In this document: positions 25,086 through 34,653 of the stretch, in pieces
How the letters are laid out: each line of letters opens with the position of its first letter
How positions within the stretch are numbered: position 1 is the stretch's first letter
Assembly: GCA_018380885.1 (NCBI GenBank)
Contig: JAGZSY010000023.1
Location: 14,698 to 78,697 of the forward strand
Source of the DNA: Enterocloster asparagiformis
GTDB lineage: Bacteria > Bacillota > Clostridia > Lachnospirales > Lachnospiraceae
Length of the DNA: 64,000 bases
Direction of reading: 5' to 3'
Notes under the pieces: model-generated
Told to the model about the DNA's origin: nothing
The model's input: the letters and a program-made list of their open reading frames with translations, nothing else
The model's database searches: none
Made by a program: the position numbers and the translations under genes

Positions 25086-27319
25086 TTCTTATCCCCTTTG
25101 CTCTGTGATGTCCGTTTCCCGCCGGCAGACGGACCGATCGCCAGACCGCCGTCCTCTGTCAGATACCGGGAGTCGGTCAGCCTGCAGCGGAACTGATTCT
25201 CATAAAACTCCCTCTGCTTGCTGGAACACTGGACGGTGCCGCCCGACGCGTCGGCGCGGGAGCGAATGTAATTGTACACATATTCCTCCCTGGCTCTGCT
25301 GCCCTTGCTGGCAAGGATCTGGTCCCGGTTGTCCACAAACTTTTTCAATTCTGCGTGCTGGGACGCATCTCCCTCCCCGGAGACGCCAAAGTCTTTGAGC
25401 GTGGGGCTCTTCATCCTTCCATACCGCAGGTCGCCCACCGCCCGGTCGGTATTCTCCGCAAACCGGTTCACGCCGCGCACCACGCTGCTCTCCTGAATCT
25501 GGCGCCTGGCATCGTCCTTGAACTGGTTCACCGTATGTTTTGCGTTCTTCCCGTACTTTTCCATCTTGGTCACCAGGCGGCTTCCGCGAACCTGACGGGC
25601 CTGATCCGCCGCCCAGTTCCTGACCTTCTGCTCCTGGCCGAACTTCCAATCCTTGACCTTCTTTTTCTGCAGCTTTCCCCAGTCCGCAGCCCGGTGTCCC
25701 TGCTGCTGCGTCCACTTGGCTGCCTTCTGCACCCTCTGTCCCTGTTTCGTTCCCCAGTTCACAGCGCCTCTGATTTTGCTGTTCTCCATCATGCGCTGGC
25801 CGGAATGTTTCGCAATGGCTTTCATCTCAAGCTTGCCCTTGCGCAGGGCAGTCTTGGCGGAGCTTCCGGCGGACCTGGCTTTTCTGGCGCCCATGACGCC
25901 CGCTCGTCCCGCCATGCTTCCCATCTGGCTGCCGATGGACCGCGGCGACAGACCCAGCTTTTGGGTTGCCTTCCCTCCCAGGCTCTTGGCTCCGCTCATA
26001 ATCGGGTTCGCCGCCATCATCATCATACCCATGGCGCCCCTCATGGCCTCCTGCTCCTGCCGGCCCGCGGCCTCGTTCACCAGGCTCGTCAGCAGGTTGC
26101 CGGATTTGAACACGGCCCACGCGCCGCCCAGGGCCACAAGGCCGTACATCAGGTATGTGCTCTCCCGGCCCAGGTTGGTGTACTCAATTCCGCCCTTCAT
26201 GAACAGCGGCAGAACCAGCAGATAAACCTTCATCACCACCACGGACCCGTAGCCGGTGACCAGCTTGCCCATGAACAAGCCGAACCACTGTTTGAACTTC
26301 TCCCCGTCGTCCAGGGGCATCATGGCCACAAAATAGGGGGAGATCATATAGAGCAGCAGAATCTCGAACAGCCTCCGTATGAAGGTGAACAGGCACATGA
26401 GCATAATGATGATCAGCGCAACGCCGATGATCCAGTATGTAAAGTCGAACCCGCCGAAATTAAAATACAATGCCACCTTCAGCGTATTTTTGTAATTGTC
26501 GAAGACATCATTGACATAAAACTTGTCTCTGGGCGCCCCCAGAAGCTCAAAATTCTCATTGGTGTGGTCCACATATTTGAGGCCGAAGCCTTCGTCCGTG
26601 GTCTCCATCCTGGTCTGAGCCAGATTTAGTTTCGGGTCCCAGGCCGCATTGACGGAGCTCAGCACAAACAGTGTGCTGCCCAGGGTACTGCGCTCCCCAT
26701 TATTTCCCAAACTCACAGCGCTGTCCAGAGTTGTCAGCACCGTTGTGGAAATCTGTATCATGCACAGCGCCATAAAGGGGATCAAAAACGCTCCGACCAC
26801 GGATTTCATCAGCTGGGACAGCACATGGCTCACCGGCTTCTTGTTTTCAAAATCCAGATCAAAGGCGGACTTGGCCACCCCGTAGATGGACAGCAGCACC
26901 GCGATGCAAACCCCTGAAAATGTGATGATCCAGAAGGCGTTGCGGATGGAATCCATATTGAAAAGAACCTCCAGAAGGCTGCCGTGGACAACCGCACCGC
27001 CTCCGACTCCGTTGGGATAATAGGTCACCGGCTCCAGACCGATAAAAATGCCGAACGCCTTCTCCAGGTAATCGATCACGGACAGAATGAATTTCAGAAT
27101 TTCATAGTACAGCGTTCCGTACAGGAAATACATGATCTTCGCGTACCAGTCCCAAGCCATTTGCAGAATCGGAAGCAGCACCGGTCCCAAAACATACTCG
27201 AACACATATCCCAGGCCCGCGCTGATAATGCTGGAGATGAAGTCGAACACAGGAGTGAATATATGATCCATCACCTGGCTGAACACCCATTCAAATATTC
27301 CCAGGTAGCATATTTCCAT
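25082..27319 (-). CDS. VirB6/TrbL-like channel protein with basic C-terminal tail
   Basis: 745 residues. The first 410 hold about eight membrane helices (for example FWIITFSGVCIAVLLSIYGVA and ALIIIMLMCLFTFIRRLFEILLLYMISPYF), as in the CD3337/EF1877-type mobilome membrane proteins that act as VirB6. The remaining 330 residues are a soluble, strongly basic and Gln/Lys/Trp-rich region (repeated KxxxQxGxRxxxWxK-like units) probably cytoplasmic and possibly nucleic-acid or substrate binding. It is paralogous to the next upstream gene, which lacks this long tail. Confidence 0.85.
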   Translation of the reverse strand: MEICYLGIFEWVFSQVMDHIFTPVFDFISSIISAGLGYVFEYVLGPVLLPILQMAWDWYAKIMYFLYGTLYYEILKFILSVIDYLEKAFGIFIGLEPVTYYPNGVGGGAVVHGSLLEVLFNMDSIRNAFWIITFSGVCIAVLLSIYGVAKSAFDLDFENKKPVSHVLSQLMKSVVGAFLIPFMALCMIQISTTVLTTLDSAVSLGNNGERSTLGSTLFVLSSVNAAWDPKLNLAQTRMETTDEGFGLKYVDHTNENFELLGAPRDKFYVNDVFDNYKNTLKVALYFNFGGFDFTYWIIGVALIIIMLMCLFTFIRRLFEILLLYMISPYFVAMMPLDDGEKFKQWFGLFMGKLVTGYGSVVVMKVYLLVLPLFMKGGIEYTNLGRESTYLMYGLVALGGAWAVFKSGNLLTSLVNEAAGRQEQEAMRGAMGMMMMAANPIMSGAKSLGGKATQKLGLSPRSIGSQMGSMAGRAGVMGARKARSAGSSAKTALRKGKLEMKAIAKHSGQRMMENSKIRGAVNWGTKQGQRVQKAAKWTQQQGHRAADWGKLQKKKVKDWKFGQEQKVRNWAADQARQVRGSRLVTKMEKYGKNAKHTVNQFKDDARRQIQESSVVRGVNRFAENTDRAVGDLRYGRMKSPTLKDFGVSGEGDASQHAELKKFVDNRDQILASKGSRAREEYVYNYIRSRADASGGTVQCSSKQREFYENQFRCRLTDSRYLTEDGGLAIGPSAGGKRTSQSKGDKK

Positions 27320-27336
27320 ATCGTCTCACCTCCCCG

Positions 27337-28977
27337 TCATGAATCATGTTCCGATCCCTGCGTAATTTTTCCCGCCGTGTCCCCCACAGCCTGTTTCGTC
27401 TTTTGGGCCGCGGATTTCACCGCCTTTTTCGCACCTTTTTTCATCACCTGACCAGCGGTTTTTGCCGCCGCCTTTCCGGCGGTCGCCCCGGCCTTGGCGC
27501 CCATCATAGCCGCGGTCCCTGTACCGCCCGAGACGGCTCCTAAGGCCAGCGACGCGCCGGCCTCCACGGCCTCTTTGCCTATCTTGGCCGCCTTCATCCC
27601 GGCCGCCACGGCCAGCATCATGGATTCCTTTGTATCCTGAGCCGCCTGCGGGTTCAGAATCTCCAGCACCAGGGTCTGACTCTTGTAAATCGCCAAAACG
27701 CCCCCCATCATGAACAGCAGCTTCAAAAGCGAATCGATCATCGACTCTTCCAGGCTGGGCGAATCGGACTCGTAATCCACCCCCAGGGAATACATAATAT
27801 CGTTCATGGAGGAATGGCTGCCAAGTCCGGCAAGCCCGTTCCGCTCCAGCGCCTGGTCAATGGCATCCGTTCCGCCCTGAGACTCCGGCGTTACCGTCTC
27901 AAAGGCGTCGGCCGGATTCATCTTATGGTAGACAACCGAAGCGCCCAGGTTCAGTTTGCTGCTGAAAATGAGCGGAAGCAGCAGCAGAAAAATCTTCAGC
28001 GCAAATATGACGCCGAAGCCGGCCAGAAACTTAGCCACAAACATCTCCCGCCATCGCTTGAACATGCTTCCGTCGTCGGCGGGAATGGTCGCAACGAAGA
28101 ACGGTGACACAATATACAGCATGACCAGCTCCAGAAGCCGCCGGATGAACTGGATGATCAGCCCCACAAACATGAGGATCATGAAAATAACCGCCACAAA
28201 CCCCATAATGTAGTCAAATTTGGCCGGGGAAAAATCCATACCGGAGTCCAGCAGGCTTTTATAATCCTTTTTTCCGGAGAGATACTCTCTCCTCAGCTCG
28301 TCCTCCATATCGGGTTCTAAGTAATTGCTCTCCATATCCCCCAGCCTGGACAGAAAGCTCCCGATATTGTTGGGCTCCTTGCGCCCCGCCCGCAGACTGG
28401 AGATCAGGAACACGTAGGTTCCCGTGCTGGGATTTCCCACCACCCCCGTCTGGTTCATCACAGCGGTCTGCACCTGGGTGGTCAGCACCGTGGATATCTG
28501 CAGCAGGAATATGCAGAAAAACGGAACCGTCAGAAATGTCACCGCAGCCTTCATCGCGCTCTTTAACACGTGCGAGATGGGATTTTTATTTTCCAGGGTC
28601 ATGGATGAGATGGACCTGGCCACCGATACGACGGTAAAGATCAGGCAGAGGCACACCGCCACCATCGTCACGATCAGGAAGCCCTGGCTGACCACGTCCA
28701 GCTGGAATATCATCTCCATCAGCGTCATGGGCTTGTGGTCCACGATGATCTTTTCCGTGCCCACAAACACGTTGATCATGCCCTCCAGCCCGTCCAGTAT
28801 GCCGCATAAGCCCACTAAGCACAGATAGGCAAGGTAAGCAAACTGCTCCGCCATATAGGCAATCACTACTTCCCCGAATACCGCCAGGATGTCCGTGAGA
28901 ACCGGGGTGAACACTTTGTTAAACACAACGGTCAGGACCATGTAAAAGGCATCCAGGATACCGCCAGCAATCTCCAT
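27337..28977 (-). CDS. VirB6/TrbL-like channel protein (paralogue)
   Basis: 546 residues with about eight membrane helices and the same landmarks as its neighbour: LLELVMLYIVSPFFVATIPADDGSMFKRW matches LFEILLLYMISPYFVAMMPLDDGEKFKQW. The C-terminal 110 residues are Ala/Gly/Lys-rich. Two VirB6-like proteins side by side suggest a tandem duplication, possibly forming a hetero-oligomeric channel. It is 12 bp downstream of the second Ig-like gene and 17 bp upstream of the other VirB6-like gene. Confidence 0.85.
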   Translation of the reverse strand: MEIAGGILDAFYMVLTVVFNKVFTPVLTDILAVFGEVVIAYMAEQFAYLAYLCLVGLCGILDGLEGMINVFVGTEKIIVDHKPMTLMEMIFQLDVVSQGFLIVTMVAVCLCLIFTVVSVARSISSMTLENKNPISHVLKSAMKAAVTFLTVPFFCIFLLQISTVLTTQVQTAVMNQTGVVGNPSTGTYVFLISSLRAGRKEPNNIGSFLSRLGDMESNYLEPDMEDELRREYLSGKKDYKSLLDSGMDFSPAKFDYIMGFVAVIFMILMFVGLIIQFIRRLLELVMLYIVSPFFVATIPADDGSMFKRWREMFVAKFLAGFGVIFALKIFLLLLPLIFSSKLNLGASVVYHKMNPADAFETVTPESQGGTDAIDQALERNGLAGLGSHSSMNDIMYSLGVDYESDSPSLEESMIDSLLKLLFMMGGVLAIYKSQTLVLEILNPQAAQDTKESMMLAVAAGMKAAKIGKEAVEAGASLALGAVSGGTGTAAMMGAKAGATAGKAAAKTAGQVMKKGAKKAVKSAAQKTKQAVGDTAGKITQGSEHDS

Positions 28978-28989
28978 AAAACCGACTCC

Positions 28990-30543
28990 TTATCGAACCG
29001 TAAGGTTCTTCTTCTTGCGCACCAGAATTACCACGGCCGCCGCAACTCCCGCCACGCACACCAGAATCGCGGACAACGCGTAAAAATTCATGTGATACCG
29101 CAGGGTAAATTCATTGACCGTCACGTTTCCGGCCCGGTCCGTCACCGTGAGGACATACTGGCCCGGCCCCGTCACCTGGGTGTCTGTAAACTCGTAGGGT
29201 TCCTTTCCGTTCTTGGAAAGGGTGATTCCGGCTATATCGTTGGCGAGATACGTGATAACCGCGCTCTGACGCCCCGCGTCCACCGTAACCTCCGGCGGCT
29301 GTGTATCCCGCTCCAGATTTAAGGAAAAGCTCTCTCCCGCCTTCCCCTCCAGCTCCAGCTCATAGCTGCCGTCCTCCGCCATGGTGAGCACGGCCCCGTC
29401 TCCCACATCCAGCGCTTCCCCGTTAAACGAGGCTTTGGTGATCCTCATGCCGGCCGGAGCGATATAGGAATCCCGGTTGACGTATGTGTTGATGATTTCA
29501 AAGGTGAACTCATGTCCCTCGGAAACCAGCCGGTACTGTCCAAACGCCCTGAGCTGGCGGTCGGCCTCCCACTCCAGCTCCTCGTCCCCCAGGAACAGCT
29601 CGTACTTCCCTTCAGAGCGGATCTCAACCGCCTGAGTGGTCGCCATGCGCTCCGGTATGTTGCACAGGAACGAGAAGCCGTTCTCCAGCGTCACCTGATA
29701 CATCGAAGAGTCGGGCTGGAACACCTGGCTCCTTGTCCCGGTCCCGGCTTCCTGAGTCTCCGGCGTTTTTTCGGGTTCCGTTTCCTGAGCCGCCTCAGTC
29801 TCTGAAACCGCCTCCGTTTCTGAAAACGCCTCAGTCTCCACGGCGCCCTCAGTCTCCGCAGCCGTAGTCTCGTCTAAGATGCTGACGCCCCCGGTCCCGG
29901 CCGGTCTCGTCGGAATGACGTCCCCTATAAAAGAACCGGCGCTACCGGAATACCCGGTCCCTGCGCCCGCAGCTTCCGCCGCGGCCTCGGGGCTCTTCTC
30001 ATCGATCCGGAACCGGAAGATTGACCGGTACTCTTTCTGTTCGGAGAGCGGCACGTTTTTGTCCGCCACCGCGGTTAAGCGGATCACGTAGGTTCCCCTT
30101 TCCGACACCATCTGACGGGAGGCGTAGGAAAACGGCACGCCGTCCTTCTCCGCGGTATAGGCCACGTCCGCCGGTATCTCCAGGTACACGGGTTTGTCGG
30201 TGACCCCGCCGTTGGACACGTTGGAGTAAAGGAAATATTTGTCCTTGATGGACAGCTCGTACAGGCCGAAATCGGAGTGGAGGCGCTCAGTCATGGTCAC
30301 ATCCTCAACGCCCGGTCCCTCCCCCTCCTTGATACTGCTCTGGTCGACGTTCGCCGCAGCCCCCGGGCCGTGGGCCGCATCCGCCTCCGGGTCCTCGCCT
30401 TCCTCAGACCCGGCAAAATCGAATCTGGAGGAGAACGAGGAAGCGGATTCATCCGTTTTCCCCGCCGCCGGCGACGTCATGGCAAGGCAGCCCGATAAGA
30501 CGCCCGCCGCAATGATCAGTCCCGCTTTTTTCACTTGAACCAT
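28990..30543 (-). CDS. Anchored Ig-like protein B of the secretion locus
   Basis: 517 residues: signal peptide (residues 1-28), an acidic N-terminal region, an Ig-like beta domain (about 85-195), a low-complexity Thr/Glu segment with repeated SETEA units (about 225-265), further beta domains (about 275-480; ERDTQPPEVTVDAGRQSAVITYLANDIAGITL), then a C-terminal membrane helix (about 487-508) and KKK. The layout matches Ig-like protein A and both probably form the wall-spanning part of the machine. It lies 25 bp downstream of the virD4 gene. Confidence 0.75.
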   Translation of the reverse strand: MVQVKKAGLIIAAGVLSGCLAMTSPAAGKTDESASSFSSRFDFAGSEEGEDPEADAAHGPGAAANVDQSSIKEGEGPGVEDVTMTERLHSDFGLYELSIKDKYFLYSNVSNGGVTDKPVYLEIPADVAYTAEKDGVPFSYASRQMVSERGTYVIRLTAVADKNVPLSEQKEYRSIFRFRIDEKSPEAAAEAAGAGTGYSGSAGSFIGDVIPTRPAGTGGVSILDETTAAETEGAVETEAFSETEAVSETEAAQETEPEKTPETQEAGTGTRSQVFQPDSSMYQVTLENGFSFLCNIPERMATTQAVEIRSEGKYELFLGDEELEWEADRQLRAFGQYRLVSEGHEFTFEIINTYVNRDSYIAPAGMRITKASFNGEALDVGDGAVLTMAEDGSYELELEGKAGESFSLNLERDTQPPEVTVDAGRQSAVITYLANDIAGITLSKNGKEPYEFTDTQVTGPGQYVLTVTDRAGNVTVNEFTLRYHMNFYALSAILVCVAGVAAAVVILVRKKKNLTVR

Positions 30544-30568
30544 ATCTCTTTAACCTCGCTTTTCATGG

Positions 30569-32614
30569 TCAGGCCATACCCTGAAGCCTTTCGTCCCCGC
30601 TGTTCTCAACCGTCTGCGCTTCCTCCTGCCGCCGTTCCTCCTGCTGCCTCTGGATGATGTAATTGCGCTCCTCCAAATCGTAATATACCTCGTCCCCGAA
30701 GAACGCGTTCATTCTCACATCGCTTAAATCCATGGTCTTCATTGCGTAAAGCGGACACTTGTAGCTGGGCGTAAACCTGGTCTTTAAGGGATAATTTCCA
30801 AATGTAACGATAATCGCATTTCCGGTGCTGGTCTTATTGTTCAGCTTCTGAAGCTCGGACGGATAGATTAAGGGCCTTGTCTGCACCTGGCTGGAAACGT
30901 TGATTCCGCCGTTTTTGTCTCCCAGGGAGGACGAAACGCTCTGGGTGGAGACCGTCTTGTTGCCGCAGAGCTTTGAGAATTCTTCACACGTCTCGATATC
31001 GTTGGAACCGATAAACATTTTCAGTCCGCAGTTGCTCTTGATAATGTTGGCAATGGTCTGGCTGTAGACGTTGTCTAACTGGGCGTAGGACTGAACCACC
31101 ATGTTGAACCAGATTTTGCGGCTCCGGCCCACGGTGATCATCTTGTCGAACTTGTCGATCTTGGGCATGTTGCCGAACTCGTCCAGAATAAAGTAAACGT
31201 TGCGGGGAAGGCTCAAATCCTCTCTCGCCGAAGCCACCTTGATCAGCGCCTTGTAGATACAGAGGACGAACACCGCCGCCAGGGCGTGCCGGGTATCCTT
31301 CTCGTCCGGAATCTTTAAAAACAGCGCCGTGGGCTCTTTGGCAAACTGCACCGGGTCAATGTCCGTGGCCGACGTCAGAGAGCAGAGTCCCTCGTCGTTG
31401 AACATGGACAGCTTGTCAAAGGCGATGGACATATAGCTGGAAAGGGTCGTGTCCGCCGCTGACAGCACCTGTCTGGACAGTCCCACGGACTTGGACAGTT
31501 TGGGCCTTCCCATAAAGTACTCCTTCAGCGCCTGGAACTCGTTCTCGGAATTGCTGATGGCCTTGTTGATGTTGAAGAAGCAGAACTTATCCCTGGTCAT
31601 CTCCAGCTCCGGGTACTCGCTGTCCTCCAGCATAGCCAGGCAGACCGCCATGATAATGGACCGGGCGCCCTTCTCCCAAACGGGATCGTCCTTGGACTCG
31701 ATGGGGCAGATAACGCTGATCAGGTCGTTTAAATCCTCATACAGCTCGTCGTATATCTTCTGCTTCTCCACCTTCACCACGGTGATCAGCTCCCGCCGCA
31801 CCGCGTAGGCCTTTCCCTTGTACTCGTACCAAACGTCCCCGTACATTCCGATGTCGTTGACCAGCTCCAGGCCGCTCTCCCGCACGTCGGATTCGCACTG
31901 GAAGATCCCCTTCCCCCCGGCCAGATACATCTGGTACCGGTCGTAGATATCCCCCAGGGGATTCCAGCGGAAGGAACTGTAGGGATCGCGCAAATCCAGC
32001 ACCATCACCTTATACCCCCGCTCCGCCAGCATCCCGCTGTGAAGCTGAAACAGCTCCCCCTTGGGGTCCGTGCAGATCATGGAGGAACCGGCCGAGCTGC
32101 GCCCCAGAATCTGGATCATGGGGTTGATAAACGTGGTGGTCTTGCCGCTTCCAGTGGCGCCGATCACCAGGCCGTGCATTGGGCTTGCCAGATTTAAATC
32201 CAGCTCCCGCTTCTTCTTGTTGTACACGGCGTATACGGGAATTCCGTCCTTCTTCGACTCGCTCATTTTTGTAAAGCGGAAGGGCTTAAAATTCTCGTCC
32301 CGCTCTTTATCCGTCATAAAGCGTGAATTTTCCAACGAGCTGTCCACGCTGTCCGCCTTGGATTTCAGCAGACGCTTGGCCTGCTTGGCGGTTGGCCTGC
32401 GGAATACCAGATAAAGCAGAACCGTCATCACCGAAACGACCGCTCCGTACAGCCAGGTGGTCGCCTTAAGCAGCAGCCCCGGGTTCCAGAGCATCCCCCA
32501 GTTCCCTGTGACCACGGCGGGCACCAGCTCGTTCAGCACCATCGCCATCAAATATCCGAACACCGTGACCATCACAAGGCCGGTCAAAATGATTCCCGCT
32601 ATCTTCTTTACCAT
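30569..32614 (-). CDS. virD4: VirD4/TraG-type coupling ATPase
   Basis: 681 residues; the ATG at 32614 is chosen because GGAGGCG precedes it, while a longer frame starting at 32713 has no site. Two N-terminal membrane helices (about 7-27 and 45-70) lead to the ATPase: Walker A VIGATGSGKTTTFINPMI near residue 150 and Walker B VYFILDEFGNMPKIDKF near 478. VirD4 proteins select substrates and pass them to the channel. It is the first gene of the 20-gene series. No relaxase gene accompanies it in the window. Confidence 0.93.
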   Translation of the reverse strand: MVKKIAGIILTGLVMVTVFGYLMAMVLNELVPAVVTGNWGMLWNPGLLLKATTWLYGAVVSVMTVLLYLVFRRPTAKQAKRLLKSKADSVDSSLENSRFMTDKERDENFKPFRFTKMSESKKDGIPVYAVYNKKKRELDLNLASPMHGLVIGATGSGKTTTFINPMIQILGRSSAGSSMICTDPKGELFQLHSGMLAERGYKVMVLDLRDPYSSFRWNPLGDIYDRYQMYLAGGKGIFQCESDVRESGLELVNDIGMYGDVWYEYKGKAYAVRRELITVVKVEKQKIYDELYEDLNDLISVICPIESKDDPVWEKGARSIIMAVCLAMLEDSEYPELEMTRDKFCFFNINKAISNSENEFQALKEYFMGRPKLSKSVGLSRQVLSAADTTLSSYMSIAFDKLSMFNDEGLCSLTSATDIDPVQFAKEPTALFLKIPDEKDTRHALAAVFVLCIYKALIKVASAREDLSLPRNVYFILDEFGNMPKIDKFDKMITVGRSRKIWFNMVVQSYAQLDNVYSQTIANIIKSNCGLKMFIGSNDIETCEEFSKLCGNKTVSTQSVSSSLGDKNGGINVSSQVQTRPLIYPSELQKLNNKTSTGNAIIVTFGNYPLKTRFTPSYKCPLYAMKTMDLSDVRMNAFFGDEVYYDLEERNYIIQRQQEERRQEEAQTVENSGDERLQGMA

Positions 32615-32668
32615 ACTGCGCCTCCAATCCCCTGTTACCTTCAGTCCCGCTCTTGATAAAGCCATGTT

Positions 32669-32674
32669 ATTATA
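32669..32674 (-). promoter_or_regulatory. Possible -10 box upstream of virD4
   Basis: A perfect TATAAT on the minus strand 54 bp upstream of the virD4 start, in the 125-bp gap after the sensor kinase gene. No good -35 box is spaced 16-18 bp away, so activation by a regulator (for example the LytTR protein) is plausible. Confidence 0.4.
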
Positions 32675-32739
32675 TTCCCGTGGCGGCTTCAACCGGTCGG
32701 AACCGAAAGTCATTTATTGCTACCAAACGTCATTTTCCG

Positions 32740-34653
32740 CTAATCCTTTGCGCCGGTTTTCCCGGGGGAGACCGGTATGACCACCGACACGCAGAACACC
32801 TGCTCCCCGGGTTCAAACTGCGCCAGTCCCCCATACTTTTTCACAATGGCCTTCACGGATTCGACCCCGATCCCCATTCCCGTACGTTTTGAGGAGCGGA
32901 AATACCCGCCGCTGTATTCGACCTGCCCGTTAAAGCTGTTCTCCAGCATAATGGCGAGGCACCGGTCGTCCTGGCTGCATTTCAGATGGATAAACCTCCG
33001 CCCGCCTTCCTGCCGCTGGCACGCTTCCAGCGCGTTTTCCATCAGGTTTCCCACCACCACGCACAGCTCGTCCCCGGGAAGCGCGACTTTGGCCGGTATG
33101 CTGATCTTCAAATCCGTCTCGATCCCCGCTTTCACAGCCGCCGTCTCATAATGGCTGAGCACCGCATCCAGCGCATAGTTGTCCGTGTAGGTCACCGGCT
33201 CCTTAAAGCTCACGGATGGCATAAGGCCCTCCAGATATTCCCCAATCTGCGCCGTGTTTCCCTCCTGGTACAGCGTGTTTAATATGCGGAGGTGGTGGCG
33301 CATATCGTGGCGCAGCCTGCGGGTCTCCTCGATTCTGGCGTTTAGCTGGCGGTAATGCTCCTGCTGCATGGACAGCTGCCGGTTCATGCGGCCGGTCTCA
33401 ATCACAAAGACCGCGCGGCTGCGGTAGGCGTCCACCATGTCCTGCCACAGGATGCTGAGCATCCCCACGAGCAGCACAACGCCGCCCAGAAAAATGAACG
33501 GTTCCCCAACTACCGGCTCATAGTACGGCAAAAGCTGTTCCATAAAGATGACGGCGGTAAACGCCACCGCCATCACTAACAGCGTCTGCGCCCGGTCCAT
33601 CCCCTCAATCAAAGCCCGGTCCGCCACAAGAATCAGATAAAAGGCCACCGCGAACTTGTACCACTCTGCGAGGTAGCGGAACCAGTCGGCCGCCGCAGGC
33701 GGAATATATTCCACCAGAAAGCTGTATACCAGCGCCAGCATACAGATTCCGCCCATAACCGCAGAGATCGCCCCGCCTTTTATCCGGTACAGGTCGTTTT
33801 CCAGTATCACCGCCAGCCACAGCATGGAAAAAAAGGAAAACTGGCTGACCGCGTACCACGGCAATATCTCCAGGGGGATGCTGGACCGGACCAGCGGCCA
33901 GACCGCATAGCCCACAAAACACTGACAGAACAGAAAAAACAGAAATCCCCTCCACCACCGTATCTGTATGGCCAGCTGGAGGGACAGAAGAGAGGCCACG
34001 CAGGTCAGCATCATGGTCACAGCCTTGAAATACAGGTTCATCTCCCGCAGCCTGGCGACCTCCTCGTAGGGCCCCAGCGTGGGCGGTCCGAACATCCGCA
34101 CGTGCATGGAGGCCAGGTCCGCGACCTGTACCAGAATCTGAATCTCGCCCGTCTCCCGGATGGGAACCACCTCGCTCCTGATCCCCTGGCGGTTCAATTC
34201 CGGATCTCCCCACTCCATCGCCAGGCGGCCCTGGATATACATGCGGCTGGCCGCGGATATCTCCGGCATCTCCAGCGCAAAAATCTGCTCTGTGTCCGGC
34301 AGAATCAGCCGCAGGCGGAAGGTTCCCTTTGTCCAGCCGGACGTTCCCTCCCGCCGCATTTTTCCATATTTTCCCAGCGATACAATGACGGGTTCAGGCA
34401 GGCTCTTGCCGGTGAAATCCTCCGGCCCCAGCAGCGCGTCCTCGTAATATTCCCAGCCCGCGGTCAGCCACCGCAGCTTCGCCGCGGACTGCCCCTCCGC
34501 CGTCAGGTCCAAAATCCCCTGGTAAGGCTGCCCGGCCCTCTGGGTATACCGGTTGTTGTAGAAATACAGAACCAGAATGATTGTCACCGAGACAATGGAC
34601 GCCGCCAGCATCACCAGCAGAGGGCGTATACTCCGAACGTCAAATCGTTTCAT
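32740..34653 (-). CDS. GHKL sensor histidine kinase with 7TM-DISM-like input
   Basis: 637 residues. A first membrane helix (about 11-30), an extracellular beta-sandwich domain (about 45-195), seven membrane helices (about 205-405), a coiled coil, then an AgrC-like GHKL kinase: H-box RLRHDMRHHLR with the phospho-His near residue 448, N-box NLMENALEAC near 541 and G-box GMGIGVESVKAIVKKYGG. The extracellular plus 7TM layout is that of 7TMR-DISM receptors, which often bind carbohydrate-like ligands. It overlaps the LytTR regulator gene by 14 bp, so the two form a two-component pair. It lies just upstream of the secretion genes. Confidence 0.9.
   Translation of the reverse strand: MKRFDVRSIRPLLVMLAASIVSVTIILVLYFYNNRYTQRAGQPYQGILDLTAEGQSAAKLRWLTAGWEYYEDALLGPEDFTGKSLPEPVIVSLGKYGKMRREGTSGWTKGTFRLRLILPDTEQIFALEMPEISAASRMYIQGRLAMEWGDPELNRQGIRSEVVPIRETGEIQILVQVADLASMHVRMFGPPTLGPYEEVARLREMNLYFKAVTMMLTCVASLLSLQLAIQIRWWRGFLFFLFCQCFVGYAVWPLVRSSIPLEILPWYAVSQFSFFSMLWLAVILENDLYRIKGGAISAVMGGICMLALVYSFLVEYIPPAAADWFRYLAEWYKFAVAFYLILVADRALIEGMDRAQTLLVMAVAFTAVIFMEQLLPYYEPVVGEPFIFLGGVVLLVGMLSILWQDMVDAYRSRAVFVIETGRMNRQLSMQQEHYRQLNARIEETRRLRHDMRHHLRILNTLYQEGNTAQIGEYLEGLMPSVSFKEPVTYTDNYALDAVLSHYETAAVKAGIETDLKISIPAKVALPGDELCVVVGNLMENALEACQRQEGGRRFIHLKCSQDDRCLAIMLENSFNGQVEYSGGYFRSSKRTGMGIGVESVKAIVKKYGGLAQFEPGEQVFCVSVVIPVSPGKTGAKD

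Noticed and set aside
32615..32713. A longer virD4 frame starting at 32713.
   Set aside because: No ribosome site, and the extra residues are not typical; the ATG at 32614 has GGAGGCG and is followed by a membrane helix.
32615..32739. GTT-centred motifs considered as LytTR binding sites upstream of virD4.
   Set aside because: Only one fits the consensus well and the spacing (25 and 10 bp) is not the usual one; kept only as a test suggested in the findings.
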